A stretch of DNA of 64,000 nt. Origin: Bacillus sp. B15-48. GTDB taxonomy: Bacteria; Bacillota; Bacilli; Bacillales; Cytobacillaceae. Below are positions 1 to 7,223 of the stretch, one piece after another (within the stretch, counting starts at the first letter, position 1; each line of letters begins with the position of its first letter). The position numbers and the translations under genes were made by a program. The stretch spans positions 1-64,000 of the forward strand of contig NZ_WOFU01000011.1 of assembly GCF_016879755.1 (NCBI RefSeq). Direction: 5' to 3'. The notes below the pieces were generated by a model. It was not told the DNA's origin. It saw only the letters and a program-made list of their open reading frames with translations, and ran no database searches.

Positions 1-85
1 CAAGCTTTTAAAGATTCGCTCGACTTGCATGTATTAGGCACGCCGCCAGCGTTCGTCCTGAGCCAGGATCAAACTCTCCAATAAA
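1..85 (-). rRNA. 16S rRNA gene, 5' end (partial)
   Basis: The reverse complement starts with the universal 16S 5' segment (GGAGAGTTTGATCCTGGCTC, then the start of helix 6). Only about 85 bases are inside the window; the rest lies to the left. The mature 5' end is placed near base 85 by analogy with B. subtilis. Tandem promoters and a boxA lie upstream, so this is the start of an rrn operon transcribed leftwards, as in B. subtilis where rrn operons sit next to ybaN/pdaB. Confidence 0.97.
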
Positions 86-177
86 TTGTTGAGTGATTAA
101 GCTCATAAAATAAAACGTTGGCTTGTGATCTTCATTATAGAAGAAACACAAATTGTTATTGTTTGTTGACGCTTGTT

Positions 178-199
178 TGTTTAGTTTTCAAAGAGCAAT
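178..199 (-). promoter_or_regulatory. rrn boxA antitermination element
   Basis: On the minus strand the leader reads TGCTCTTTGAAAACTAAAC, the boxA consensus that recruits NusB-S10 and protects the untranslated rRNA transcript from Rho. It lies between promoter P2 and the 16S 5' end, its normal place in Bacillus rrn leaders. Confidence 0.85.
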
Positions 200-221
200 G
201 TTCGCCAGAAGCGACTTGTAT

Positions 222-250
222 AATTTATCACGTTGTTCACTCTGTGTCAA
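222..250 (-). promoter_or_regulatory. rrn promoter P2 (sigma-A)
   Basis: TTGACA (245-250) and TAAATT (222-227) are separated by 17 bases. This is the promoter nearer to 16S; together with P1 about 75 bp upstream it forms the tandem P1-P2 arrangement usual for Bacillus rrn operons. Confidence 0.85.
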
Positions 251-295
251 CAACTTTTTTATTTTTATAATCACTGTCTTGCAGCGACATGTATT

Positions 296-324
296 AATAT
301 ATCAGCTCTTACTTTTGACGTCAA
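296..324 (-). promoter_or_regulatory. rrn promoter P1 (sigma-A)
   Basis: TTGACG (319-324), 17-base spacer, TATATT (296-301). It overlaps the sequence just past the stop of the small hypothetical gene upstream. Confidence 0.82.
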
Positions 325-344
325 CACCTTTTTTGAAAAACTTT

Positions 345-572
345 TCAATATGATTTTCTATGCTTTTCAAAACTCATGTATCTCAAGCATTCTGATGGTG
401 GCGCAACTCTTTTAAACAAAGAAAATAAAATTTTATACCTTTCTTTCATCGACCTCTTCACAAGATGGTCAATACGTTCATCTTTTAAATCAAACAGAAT
501 TTCATCCATTTCTCTTTTAATTAAGTACTCTAGTTCTTTTTTCTCTTTTTGATTAATAAGAAGGCCAATCAT
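345..572 (-). CDS. conserved small hypothetical protein
   Basis: A 75-residue charged, helix-rich cytoplasmic protein with no signal or membrane segment. I believe similar short proteins with EKKELEYLIKREMDE and HLVKRSMKERY-type segments occur beside pdaB in other Bacillaceae, but no function is known to me. The frame stays open to 620, but the ATG at 570-572 is preferred because AGGGAGTG lies about 7 bases before it and the 16 extra residues look non-coding. It is divergent from pdaB and directly precedes the rrn promoters. Confidence 0.7.
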   Translation of the reverse strand: MIGLLINQKEKKELEYLIKREMDEILFDLKDERIDHLVKRSMKERYKILFSLFKRVAPPSECLRYMSFEKHRKSY

Positions 573-695
573 ATATACACTCCCTGTTTTATCTTCGGTT
601 ATTGTATCTTTTCCAACCAATAATAAGTTTTATTCATATCTTTGAATTTCGCTCATAAAAATTAGACAAGGAGTCCATGGACGAGGTGAAGGAAG

Positions 696-1448
696 ATGAA
701 ATTCTTTTATGTATTAAACGGAAAATCAATTAAACAAGCATTTGTCATCCTTGTAGCCGCTTTTTTTACGGCATGGTTTTTTTACGTTGAGAGCATTGCG
801 CAAATCCCTGTCATTTCTACTGAAGATGGCCCGAAGGCAATTTACAAAGGAGAGAAAGATATCGCTTTAACCTTCAATATAGGTTGGGGCGATGAGAAAG
901 CAGAGCCTATATTGGATACTCTAAAAAAGGAAAATGTGCCTACGGCAACTTTTTTCTTATCAGGTGCATGGGCTGAAAGACATCCTGATCTTGTCTCCCG
1001 AATTGTTAAAGAGGGATACGAGATCGGCATTCTCGGTTATGAATATAAAGATTATACTGAAATTGAGGAGGAAAAAATTCGCCAAGACATTTCTAAAGCG
1101 CAAGAAGCTTTTAAAAAGTTGAATGTAACAGAAATTGAGTTACTGAGGGCTCCAACTGGTCATTTTGATAAACGCACATTAAATATTGCCGAGAAAATGG
1201 GTTATACTGTTGTTCATTGGAGCTTGGATTCTAAAGATTGGACGAATCCAGGTGTCAGAACGATTGTCGAAAACGTTTCAAAGGCAAAAAAAGGGGATAT
1301 CATTCTTTTACATGCTTCAGATTCAGCGAAACAAACAGCTGAGGCAATCCCAGCAATTATTAACGAAATTAAAAACAAAAATTTAAAAATGGTCACTGTC
1401 TCTGAAATGCTTGCTAACGGAGAAACAAAATCATCTGAGGTTAATTAA
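696..1448 (+). CDS. pdaB: sporulation polysaccharide deacetylase-family protein PdaB
   Basis: PdaB is required for spore stability after engulfment. The 250-residue length and the sequence match B. subtilis PdaB throughout: an N-terminal membrane anchor (about 13-30), then a NodB/CE4 fold. Conserved segments are TFNIGWGDE (59-67), LLRAPTGHF and the C-terminal LLHASDSAKQT. The CE4 TFDD aspartate is Asn61 here, and the HxxxH zinc motif is replaced by YEIGILGY, so ordinary metal-dependent deacetylation is doubtful; PdaB proteins generally lack these histidines. Start: ATG after GGTGAAGGAAG. A CATA(635)-15-CATAAAAAT(654) pair upstream resembles a sigma-E promoter. Confidence 0.95.
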   Translation: MKFFYVLNGKSIKQAFVILVAAFFTAWFFYVESIAQIPVISTEDGPKAIYKGEKDIALTFNIGWGDEKAEPILDTLKKENVPTATFFLSGAWAERHPDLVSRIVKEGYEIGILGYEYKDYTEIEEEKIRQDISKAQEAFKKLNVTEIELLRAPTGHFDKRTLNIAEKMGYTVVHWSLDSKDWTNPGVRTIVENVSKAKKGDIILLHASDSAKQTAEAIPAIINEIKNKNLKMVTVSEMLANGETKSSEVN

Positions 1449-1480
1449 ATACAATCGAATTGTATTTGGGTTCAAAGGAG

Positions 1481-1515
1481 AAAACCGTCCACTATTAGAC
1501 ATTGGACGGTTTTCT
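1481..1515. terminator. bidirectional terminator, pdaB/kbaA
   Basis: AAAACCGTCCA (1481-1491) pairs with TGGACGGTTTT (1503-1513) around an 11-base loop, between convergent pdaB and kbaA. A second perfect hairpin, AAATACAAT-cga-ATTGTATTT, lies just before it (1447-1467). Confidence 0.85.
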
Positions 1516-2154
1516 TGTTATTTGCTTTGCAACTTTTTTGTTTACACGTTCTTTCATTGATTTTTCATTTAACTTAGGTAGCATAAAGAGTTGGTACGCA
1601 TTGCAAATAACCAAAGGGAAAAGCATTAAATACAACCAGCTCTGTTCGTTTACTGTTAAAATTGGTACCCATTCCAGTGTCGTTACGACAACCATAAAAA
1701 ATAAAGCCGGAATAAATGTCGACATATCCGTTTGTTTTCCTCGGTAGTATGCGACAACGAGCCCAGGTATGAAAACAAGCAAAGCTACCCCAATATAAGG
1801 AAGTACACTTTCGCCAGCTTCCGCAAATGCTATATAACGCAAATAAATAAGGTCAAATAACACAAAACCAATTAAAACCACTTGCACTGCATTCCAAAGT
1901 TTTGCCGTTTTGAAAATTCCTAATCCAAATCGATGAATCGTAAGATAAGCGAAAAAACCTGCTTGACTTAAAAGACTAAAAATAAACCCCACACCAATCA
2001 GCCACAATGTTATAGCCAGAATTTCGGAAAGATTAAAGTTTGTAAAAAACGGCGCGAACTCATCCCAACGCACAATAAAACCTGTTACTACTGTTACAAT
2101 ACCGCCTATGAACAAGGTAGACATGAATAGTTTTACCCAATTCCTGCTCGTCAC
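1495..2154 (-). CDS. kbaA: KinB-signalling pathway activation protein KbaA
   Basis: Integral membrane protein that promotes the KinB branch of the sporulation phosphorelay. About six hydrophobic segments fill its length, as in B. subtilis KbaA, with conserved FIVRWDEF, FAYLTIHRFGLGIF and DLIYLRY. The frame is open to an ATG at 2169, but GTG at 2152-2154 is preferred: GGGGGA stands 7 bases before it and the product then begins MTSRNW, as in the B. subtilis protein (MKSRNW). ATGs at 2169 and 2160 remain possible. The gene is convergent with pdaB and divergent from gerD. Confidence 0.93.
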   Translation of the reverse strand: MTSRNWVKLFMSTLFIGGIVTVVTGFIVRWDEFAPFFTNFNLSEILAITLWLIGVGFIFSLLSQAGFFAYLTIHRFGLGIFKTAKLWNAVQVVLIGFVLFDLIYLRYIAFAEAGESVLPYIGVALLVFIPGLVVAYYRGKQTDMSTFIPALFFMVVVTTLEWVPILTVNEQSWLYLMLFPLVICNAYQLFMLPKLNEKSMKERVNKKVAKQITRKPSNV

Positions 2155-2234
2155 AATCATTTCCCCCATTAATATAATTGACCCCTTGATTGTACCAATG
2201 TAAAGACCAAAAATCTAGGTTTCAACACAGATGC

Positions 2235-2264
2235 TGAATAATATTTACGTTTTTCTCCATATTA
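2235..2264 (+). promoter_or_regulatory. sigma-G-type promoter of gerD
   Basis: TGAATA (2235-2240), 17-base spacer, CATATTA (2258-2264) fits the forespore sigma-G consensus (TGAATA / CATACTA). gerD is a known sigma-G gene in B. subtilis. The gerD start is 36 bases downstream. Confidence 0.7.
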
Positions 2265-2299
2265 AAATTAGGATGCTTTTATGAAAGGGGAATGTAAAA

Positions 2300-2902
2300 A
2301 TGGATAAGCTAAGGTCGCTTCTCCCCGCGATATTGATTGTTTTAATGACAGGGTGGGCAATTTCAGGATGCGCTCCTGTTGAGACTGGTGGGGAGGAATT
2401 GGATTATGATGCAACGAAAAAAATGATTGTCGATATTTTAAAAACAGATGAAGGAAAAAAAGCAATTCAAGATTTAATGAAAGAAGACGAGATAAGAAAT
2501 ACACTTATAATGGAACAAGCAGTCGTTTCCGATACAATCGAAAAGACACTTGTATCGAATAAAGGAACAGAGTTTTGGAAGAAATCTTTTGAAGACCCTA
2601 AGTTTGCAGAAAGCTTCGCCACTAGCATGAGAAAGGAACATGAGGATTTAATAAAAAGTTTATTAAAAGACCCTGAATATCGAAAAATGATGGTTGAATT
2701 GATGAAGGATCCTGAACTAGAAAAAGAATTGATCAGCACCCTTAAAAGTAATGAATACCGAGAGCATATGCAAGCAGTCATGATAGAAACGTTCGAAAGT
2801 CCATTATACAAGGCAAAGCTCCAAGACTTAATCATCAAAGCCTCTGAAGAAATTACAAAACAGCAAGACAAGCAAAACTCCGAAGGAGAAGAAACATCAT
2901 AG
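2300..2902 (+). CDS. gerD: spore germination lipoprotein GerD
   Basis: GerD is an inner-spore-membrane lipoprotein scaffold that gathers nutrient germinant receptors into the germinosome. The 200-residue protein has a signal peptide ending in lipobox ISGC (Cys24) followed by an almost wholly alpha-helical, charged body with repeated KDPEYRKMM- and KDPELEKEL-like turns, as in GerD. The C-terminal tail is Gln/Glu/Ser-rich. AAGGGGAATG supplies the ribosome binding site. It is convergent with salA across a strong terminator and has its own sigma-G-like promoter. Confidence 0.95.
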   Translation: MDKLRSLLPAILIVLMTGWAISGCAPVETGGEELDYDATKKMIVDILKTDEGKKAIQDLMKEDEIRNTLIMEQAVVSDTIEKTLVSNKGTEFWKKSFEDPKFAESFATSMRKEHEDLIKSLLKDPEYRKMMVELMKDPELEKELISTLKSNEYREHMQAVMIETFESPLYKAKLQDLIIKASEEITKQQDKQNSEGEETS

Positions 2903-2933
2903 TCATTTTCTTGAAAATAGTCCCTTATCATGT

Positions 2934-2969
2934 AAAGAGGTTGTCCTAAGTATCAGGACAACCTCTTTT
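2934..2969. terminator. bidirectional terminator, gerD/salA
   Basis: AAAGAGGTTGTCCT and AGGACAACCTCTTT form a perfect 14-bp stem with a 7-base loop and T-runs on both strands; it ends gerD and salA. Confidence 0.92.
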
Positions 2970-2970
2970 C

Positions 2971-4026
2971 TCACTTTTCTATACTCTCAAGAACCTTTTT
3001 CGCTATCTCAAGATATAAAGCGCCAATTTGGTGATCTTCTTGATAAATCGATGGCGCAAAATCCTCTTCATCCCAATTTGGTTGTCCAAGTGGCAACTTA
3101 CCTAAGATATTTGTATTTAGCTCTTCTGCAAGTTTTTCTCCGCCGCCTTGGCCAAAAACATACTCTTTTTCTCCTGTTAATTTACTTTCAAAATGGGACA
3201 TGTTCTCAATGATCCCGAGAATTTCATGGTCTGTACGCAGAGCCATTGCGCCAGCACGCGCCGCGACAAAAGCAGCCGTTGGATGCGGTGTAGTAACAAT
3301 AATCTCTTTACATGTAGGAAGCATGGAGTGAACATCAAGCGCCACATCGCCTGTTCCAGGAGGCAAGTCGAGCAGCAAATAATCTAAATCGCCCCATTCT
3401 ACTTCATTAAAGAAACTATTTAACATCTTTCCAAGCATTGGTCCACGCCAAATAATTGGTGCATTGTCCTCAACAAAAAATCCCATCGAAATGACTTGAA
3501 CACCGAATCTTTCCACCGGGATAATCTTCTCGCCGCGAACAACAGGACGCTTCGTAATCCCCATCATATCAGGTACACTGAACCCGTATATATCTGCATC
3601 TACTAGACCAACCTTCTTACCTAAACGGGCAAGTGATACAGCTAGGTTAACAGAGACGGTAGATTTACCGACGCCTCCTTTTCCACTCGCAATCGCAATA
3701 AACGTTGTTTTATTTTCAGGTGACAAAAGCCCTTCTGCTCCGCCAGTCTCCTCGGAACGATACTTAGCAAGAACCTCTTCGGGAAGTTCTTTAAATCGCA
3801 GACCAACAGTATCAGCACCCGCTTCTTTTAAAAGGTTAACAATTTGCGACTGTAATTGTAGTTGTTCTGCCGTTCCCGTCTTAGCAACTGCAATTTTGAC
3901 ACTAACATGATTTTTTTCTTCTTTAATTTTTATTTCCTCGATTGCATTGAGTTCTCCTAATGTTTTATGTATAAAAGGCTCCTCTAAGGCACCAACTAAC
4001 TCTCTTACTTTTGAATCCGTTAACAT
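2971..4026 (-). CDS. salA: Mrp/NBP35-family P-loop ATPase SalA
   Basis: A 351-residue protein with an N-terminal MIP18/DUF59 domain (about 1-90) and a C-terminal ParA/MinD-type ATPase domain with deviant Walker A GKGGVGKS (115-122), DADIYG and LDLPPGTGD. The family carries or transfers Fe-S clusters; in B. subtilis this gene (ybaL/salA) also acts as a DNA-binding regulator that represses scoC and so raises exoprotease expression. A C-terminal CxxC typical of Fe-S Mrp carriers is not seen. Start ATG follows GGAGGA. Position between cwlD and gerD is the B. subtilis order. Confidence 0.95.
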   Translation of the reverse strand: MLTDSKVRELVGALEEPFIHKTLGELNAIEEIKIKEEKNHVSVKIAVAKTGTAEQLQLQSQIVNLLKEAGADTVGLRFKELPEEVLAKYRSEETGGAEGLLSPENKTTFIAIASGKGGVGKSTVSVNLAVSLARLGKKVGLVDADIYGFSVPDMMGITKRPVVRGEKIIPVERFGVQVISMGFFVEDNAPIIWRGPMLGKMLNSFFNEVEWGDLDYLLLDLPPGTGDVALDVHSMLPTCKEIIVTTPHPTAAFVAARAGAMALRTDHEILGIIENMSHFESKLTGEKEYVFGQGGGEKLAEELNTNILGKLPLGQPNWDEEDFAPSIYQEDHQIGALYLEIAKKVLESIEK

Positions 4027-4101
4027 AGTCTTCCTCCTTCATTTAACTTTAAAAATAGTATAACATACTGTTTCGTAAACAACTGTTAATCGAATCACAG
4101 G

Positions 4102-4116
4102 TTGAAATCGTTTTCC
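4102..4116. promoter_or_regulatory. possible cre (CcpA) site near salA
   Basis: TTGAAATCGTTTTCC agrees with WTGNAANCGNWNNCW except at the last base. It lies about 76 bp upstream of the salA start, in the salA-cwlD gap. A single near-match can be chance. Confidence 0.3.
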
Positions 4117-4152
4117 CTAACAATTATCCCTAAATTGTTAGAATTAAAACCC

Positions 4153-4184
4153 ATTAAAAAAAGAAGGAGGTTTTTCCCCTTCAG
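4153..4184 (-). terminator. terminator of cwlD
   Basis: On the minus strand GAAGGGG-aaaa-CCTCCTTC is followed by seven T residues. The stem overlaps the cwlD stop codon region and has a one-base bulge. Confidence 0.6.
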
Positions 4185-4894
4185 TCAAAAATTTTCCGCT
4201 CATTTGTATAGTACCTCATAATCCCCTGATAAATAGATGCAGCTACTTGTTCTTGATATTGGTCCACCTTCAGAAGCTCCCTTTCGGATGGATTGGACAA
4301 AAAGCCAATTTCGATTAAAACCCCCGGTTTTTTTGAGTTTTTTAATAAGAAAATATCATTAGACGTTTTCGCATCCCTCGTTGTGTTCTCTAAATTCCTT
4401 CGGAGCTCCTCTTGGATAAATTTTGAAGCCCTTTTACTTTCTTTGTAATGCCCCGAGTAAAACGTCTGAGCTCCTTTCCATCTCGATGAAGGAATTGAAT
4501 TTAAGTGAATGCTTGCAAAAAAATCCGCATTCGAATCATTAATCATATCGAGCCTTCGGTGAAGGTCTTGAACCTTCCGTTTACTGTAGCCTTTAAGATT
4601 TTCATCTGCTAAGTCCATGTCTGTTTCACGCGTTAGGATTACTAATGCCCCCTGTTGTTGCAAATAATCACGAAGTTTAAGACTTACCGCTAAAGCAATA
4701 TCTTTTTCAATCGCATCCGCTTTTACAGCTCCTGGATCCGGGCCACCATGTCCTGGATCTAAAACGATAATTTTTCCTGAAAGAGGGAGGTTAGATAACT
4801 GCCATGCATCATTTTCTTTAAAATCATATTGCAATATTAAAAAAAGCGTCATAAGACCGAATGTAAAAAAAAGAACCTGGAGCTTCTTCTTCAT
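4181..4894 (-). CDS. cwlD: N-acetylmuramoyl-L-alanine amidase CwlD
   Basis: CwlD removes the stem peptide from muramic acid so that PdaA can form the muramic-delta-lactam of the spore cortex, a step needed for germination. The 237-residue protein has an N-terminal signal anchor (about 5-22) and an Amidase_3 domain with all zinc and catalytic residues: DPGHGG (His49), Glu63, SIHLNS (His130) and LIEIGFLSN (Glu195). Length and gene order (ybaK-cwlD-salA) are as in B. subtilis. A long stem-loop separates it from ybaK. Confidence 0.96.
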   Translation of the reverse strand: MKKKLQVLFFTFGLMTLFLILQYDFKENDAWQLSNLPLSGKIIVLDPGHGGPDPGAVKADAIEKDIALAVSLKLRDYLQQQGALVILTRETDMDLADENLKGYSKRKVQDLHRRLDMINDSNADFFASIHLNSIPSSRWKGAQTFYSGHYKESKRASKFIQEELRRNLENTTRDAKTSNDIFLLKNSKKPGVLIEIGFLSNPSERELLKVDQYQEQVAASIYQGIMRYYTNERKIFD

Positions 4895-4905
4895 TAAAAA
4901 CGACC

Positions 4906-4960
4906 CATCCTTCCATGCTTACTTGTCCCCTTTACCGAAATATATGGGACAGGAAGGATG
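4906..4960 (-). terminator. long stem-loop between ybaK and cwlD
   Basis: CATCCTTCC (4906-4914) pairs with GGAAGGATG (4952-4960), and GTCCC with GGGAC inside it; on the minus strand TCGTTTTTA follows. It can act as a terminator or attenuator after ybaK. Confidence 0.6.
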
Positions 4961-4974
4961 TTTAGAACCTTACA

Positions 4975-5421
4975 TTAATGCATCTTTAACTTATGTTTTT
5001 TTGCACCCGTGTTAAACCCCTCATTCCACCAGATCCACACATACTGCTCACATAAATAATAGAGGGATTCATCTGCCATTCCTTCATCCCCACTCCCCCA
5101 AAACAAGAAGAAGTTATAAAGGGTATCGATTAAATGTTTTTCCTCCTCTTTAGAACGTTCTCTTGCATCGTCAATCGATTCGCCATAATAACCAAACTTG
5201 CTATACCTTCCTCCTAGTAAATAGGCTTCAATAGCTACATCAAAACAAGCTTCTTCGATCCCAGAATTCATTAACAACCCTGTCGCCAGATGTGAAGAAC
5301 CAAAACAATTCTTCACACTTGCTTTTAATCTTTGGATGGATAGTTCACGTAACAGTGAACGTTCATATTTTATTTGTTTTTCGCGTCGTTTTTCATTAAA
5401 AGTAGTTACTACTACATTCAT
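4975..5421 (-). CDS. ybaK: YbaK, DUF2521 family protein
   Basis: A 148-residue soluble protein of the DUF2521 family, which I know only from Bacillaceae, where it always lies beside cwlD. The central part is acidic-aromatic (ARERSKEEEKHLIDTLYNFFLFWG) and the tail is Trp/Tyr-rich (YVWIWWNEGFNTG). No catalytic motif is visible and no function is established. ATG follows an AGAGGTG-type site. In B. subtilis ybaJ and rpsI come next; here the transporter and the catabolic island do, so its start marks the left edge of the inserted region. Confidence 0.88.
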   Translation of the reverse strand: MNVVVTTFNEKRREKQIKYERSLLRELSIQRLKASVKNCFGSSHLATGLLMNSGIEEACFDVAIEAYLLGGRYSKFGYYGESIDDARERSKEEEKHLIDTLYNFFLFWGSGDEGMADESLYYLCEQYVWIWWNEGFNTGAKKHKLKMH

Positions 5422-5743
5422 TGGATTTCACCTCTTAAATGTAGTGTGATACCAGTCTCTCTCCTAAATGCAAAAACAGGGTCGGTAATCGTTTTCCATT
5501 TTTATAATAATAACCCAAATACAGATTCCGTCTAAAAAAACATCTATTTAACCGAATATTTATTAGTTTACTTAACAAACAATTTAATCTATACTTTTTT
5601 TGGTGAACCCCCCTTAACTTTCATTTCTTTCAAAATCTAAGGATAGATTCTAATGGGTGGAACGCAAACTATAAGAGACGGTATTTATGAACACCTAAAA
5701 AATTATCTTTATAGGAAATAACTTATTTACAGGAGGATGCCTT
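5422..5743. promoter_or_regulatory. ybaK/dctP divergent intergenic region with sigma-A promoter
   Basis: About 320 bases without a gene. TTTACT (5567-5572), 17-base spacer, TATACT (5590-5595) on the plus strand is the best promoter for the transporter operon and gives a 5' leader of about 140 nt. A weak cre-like GGTAATCGTTTTCC lies near 5480. The segment holding GGTGGAACGCAAACTATAAG (about 5655-5680) has no motif I can name. Confidence 0.5.
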
Positions 5744-6748
5744 ATGAAAAAGCTATCTCTAGTTTTCCTTGCTTTTTTAACAGCCCTTACACTTAATGGT
5801 TGTCAAATTCTCACCGGCGAACCAGGGGTGACTGAATTAAAACTCGCCCATAATCAAACATTGGATCATCCAGTTCATTTATCTTTAGCTGAATTCGGTA
5901 GAATTGTTGAAGAAAGATCGAATAATGACATCAAAGTGACCATTTATCCGAACGCACAATTAGGAAGTGAACGGGAAGTACTTGAATTAACTCAATCTGG
6001 TGCGGTCGATGTAGCAAAAGTAAGTGCAAGTGCTTTAGAAGGGTTTGAACCAGACTATTCGATTTTTAGTCTCCCTTATGTTTTTGAAGATTACCAAGAG
6101 TTTGAGAATGCGATGAATAATAAAAATATTACAAACCAGCTCTATTTCCAGACAGAGCCAATTGGATTTATCGGCTTAACGTATTATAACGCTGGGGAAC
6201 GCCATCTATATACAAAAAATCGGATCATCAACACAGTTGAGGATATGAGAGGCTTGAAGACAAGAGTTCAGCCTAGTCAGACGAGTGTGAATATGATTGA
6301 AGCCTTAGGTGGATTACCTACACCTATGTCATATGGAGAAGTGTACACCGCCTTACAATCTGGTGTCATTGATGCAGCGGAAAATAATGAAACCGCTTTG
6401 GTCGGAAACAATCACGGGGAAGTAGCAAAATATTACATGTACACAGGGCATCAAATTGTTCCCGATATGTTAATTATGAATGCGAAACGTTACAATCAAT
6501 TGTCAGATGAACATAAACAAATTATTCACGATGCTGCAGAAGAGTCCACCGTATATCATGAAGATGTTTGGTCTAAGACGATTGCAGAAATGACAGAAAC
6601 AGCAAAAAATAAAATGGGCGTTAATTTTATAGAAGTAGATAAAACATCCTTTATCGATGCAGTTATGCCCCTTCACGAAGAGTATGCAAATAATGAAAGG
6701 ACAAGGGATATTTATCAATTAATAAAGGGGAATGTCACTCATGAGTAA
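5744..6748 (+). CDS. dctP: TRAP transporter substrate-binding lipoprotein (DctP family)
   Basis: Extracytoplasmic binding protein of a tripartite ATP-independent transporter driven by an ion gradient. The 334 residues begin with a lipoprotein signal peptide (lipobox LNGC, Cys20), followed by a DctP domain with SLAEFGRIVEERS, YPNAQLGSEREVLE and GLKTRVQPSQTSVNM; the last holds the arginine that usually binds the substrate carboxylate. AGGAGGATGCCTT precedes the ATG. The ligand is probably an organic acid; the adjacent catabolic cluster suggests it feeds that pathway. It overlaps dctQ by 8 bases. Confidence 0.95.
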   Translation: MKKLSLVFLAFLTALTLNGCQILTGEPGVTELKLAHNQTLDHPVHLSLAEFGRIVEERSNNDIKVTIYPNAQLGSEREVLELTQSGAVDVAKVSASALEGFEPDYSIFSLPYVFEDYQEFENAMNNKNITNQLYFQTEPIGFIGLTYYNAGERHLYTKNRIINTVEDMRGLKTRVQPSQTSVNMIEALGGLPTPMSYGEVYTALQSGVIDAAENNETALVGNNHGEVAKYYMYTGHQIVPDMLIMNAKRYNQLSDEHKQIIHDAAEESTVYHEDVWSKTIAEMTETAKNKMGVNFIEVDKTSFIDAVMPLHEEYANNERTRDIYQLIKGNVTHE

Positions 6749-7223
6749 GGTTAAGAATGTTTTGGACAAAATACTTATCACACTTTCATCCTTATTACTC
6801 GTTGCCATGGTCATTCTTTCAACTTGGCAAGTTTTATCAAGATATGTATTTAATATTTCCTCCCCAGGTACAGAGGAGCTAACAAGATTTATGTTAATTT
6901 GGTTCGGGCTAATGACGGCTGCCTACGTATTTGGAGCAAAAAAACATATTGGTATTTTATTTTTCAGAGAGAAATTTAGCGGTAAAACGCAATTGCTTTT
7001 AGAAAAAATAACGGATGTCATTATTTTAGTAACTGTAGCTGTTTTAATGGTGTACGGAGGAATTAATATTGTTCTTCTTACTGCTGCTCAAACCGCAGCA
7101 GCAACCGGAATTTCTATGGGGTTCGTTTATACTGCGCTTCCAGTAAGCGGTGTTTGTATCATCATCTATACGATTATTAGCTTGATGTCGTATAAAGTTC
7201 GAGAAAAAGAGGTGATCTTATAA
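6741..7223 (+). CDS. dctQ: TRAP transporter small permease (DctQ family)
   Basis: The small membrane subunit with four predicted helices; it bridges the large permease and the binding protein. Family marks are STWQVLSRYVFN, PGTEELTRFMLIWFG and the GAKKHIG loop. ATG at 6741 is chosen over 6732 because AAGGGG then lies 10 bases upstream, while for 6732 it is almost adjacent. The start lies inside the end of dctP, so the two are translationally coupled. Confidence 0.93.
   Translation: MSKVKNVLDKILITLSSLLLVAMVILSTWQVLSRYVFNISSPGTEELTRFMLIWFGLMTAAYVFGAKKHIGILFFREKFSGKTQLLLEKITDVIILVTVAVLMVYGGINIVLLTAAQTAAATGISMGFVYTALPVSGVCIIIYTIISLMSYKVREKEVIL

Noticed and set aside
1-700. tRNA genes next to the rrn operon
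   Set aside because: No cloverleaf or GGTTCGAATCC-type T-arm is found between the rrn promoters and pdaB.
5655-5690. sigma-54 promoter upstream of dctP
   Set aside because: GGTGGAACGCAAAC lacks the GG-N10-GC arrangement with TGGCAC and TTGC elements, and no enhancer-binding regulator is nearby.
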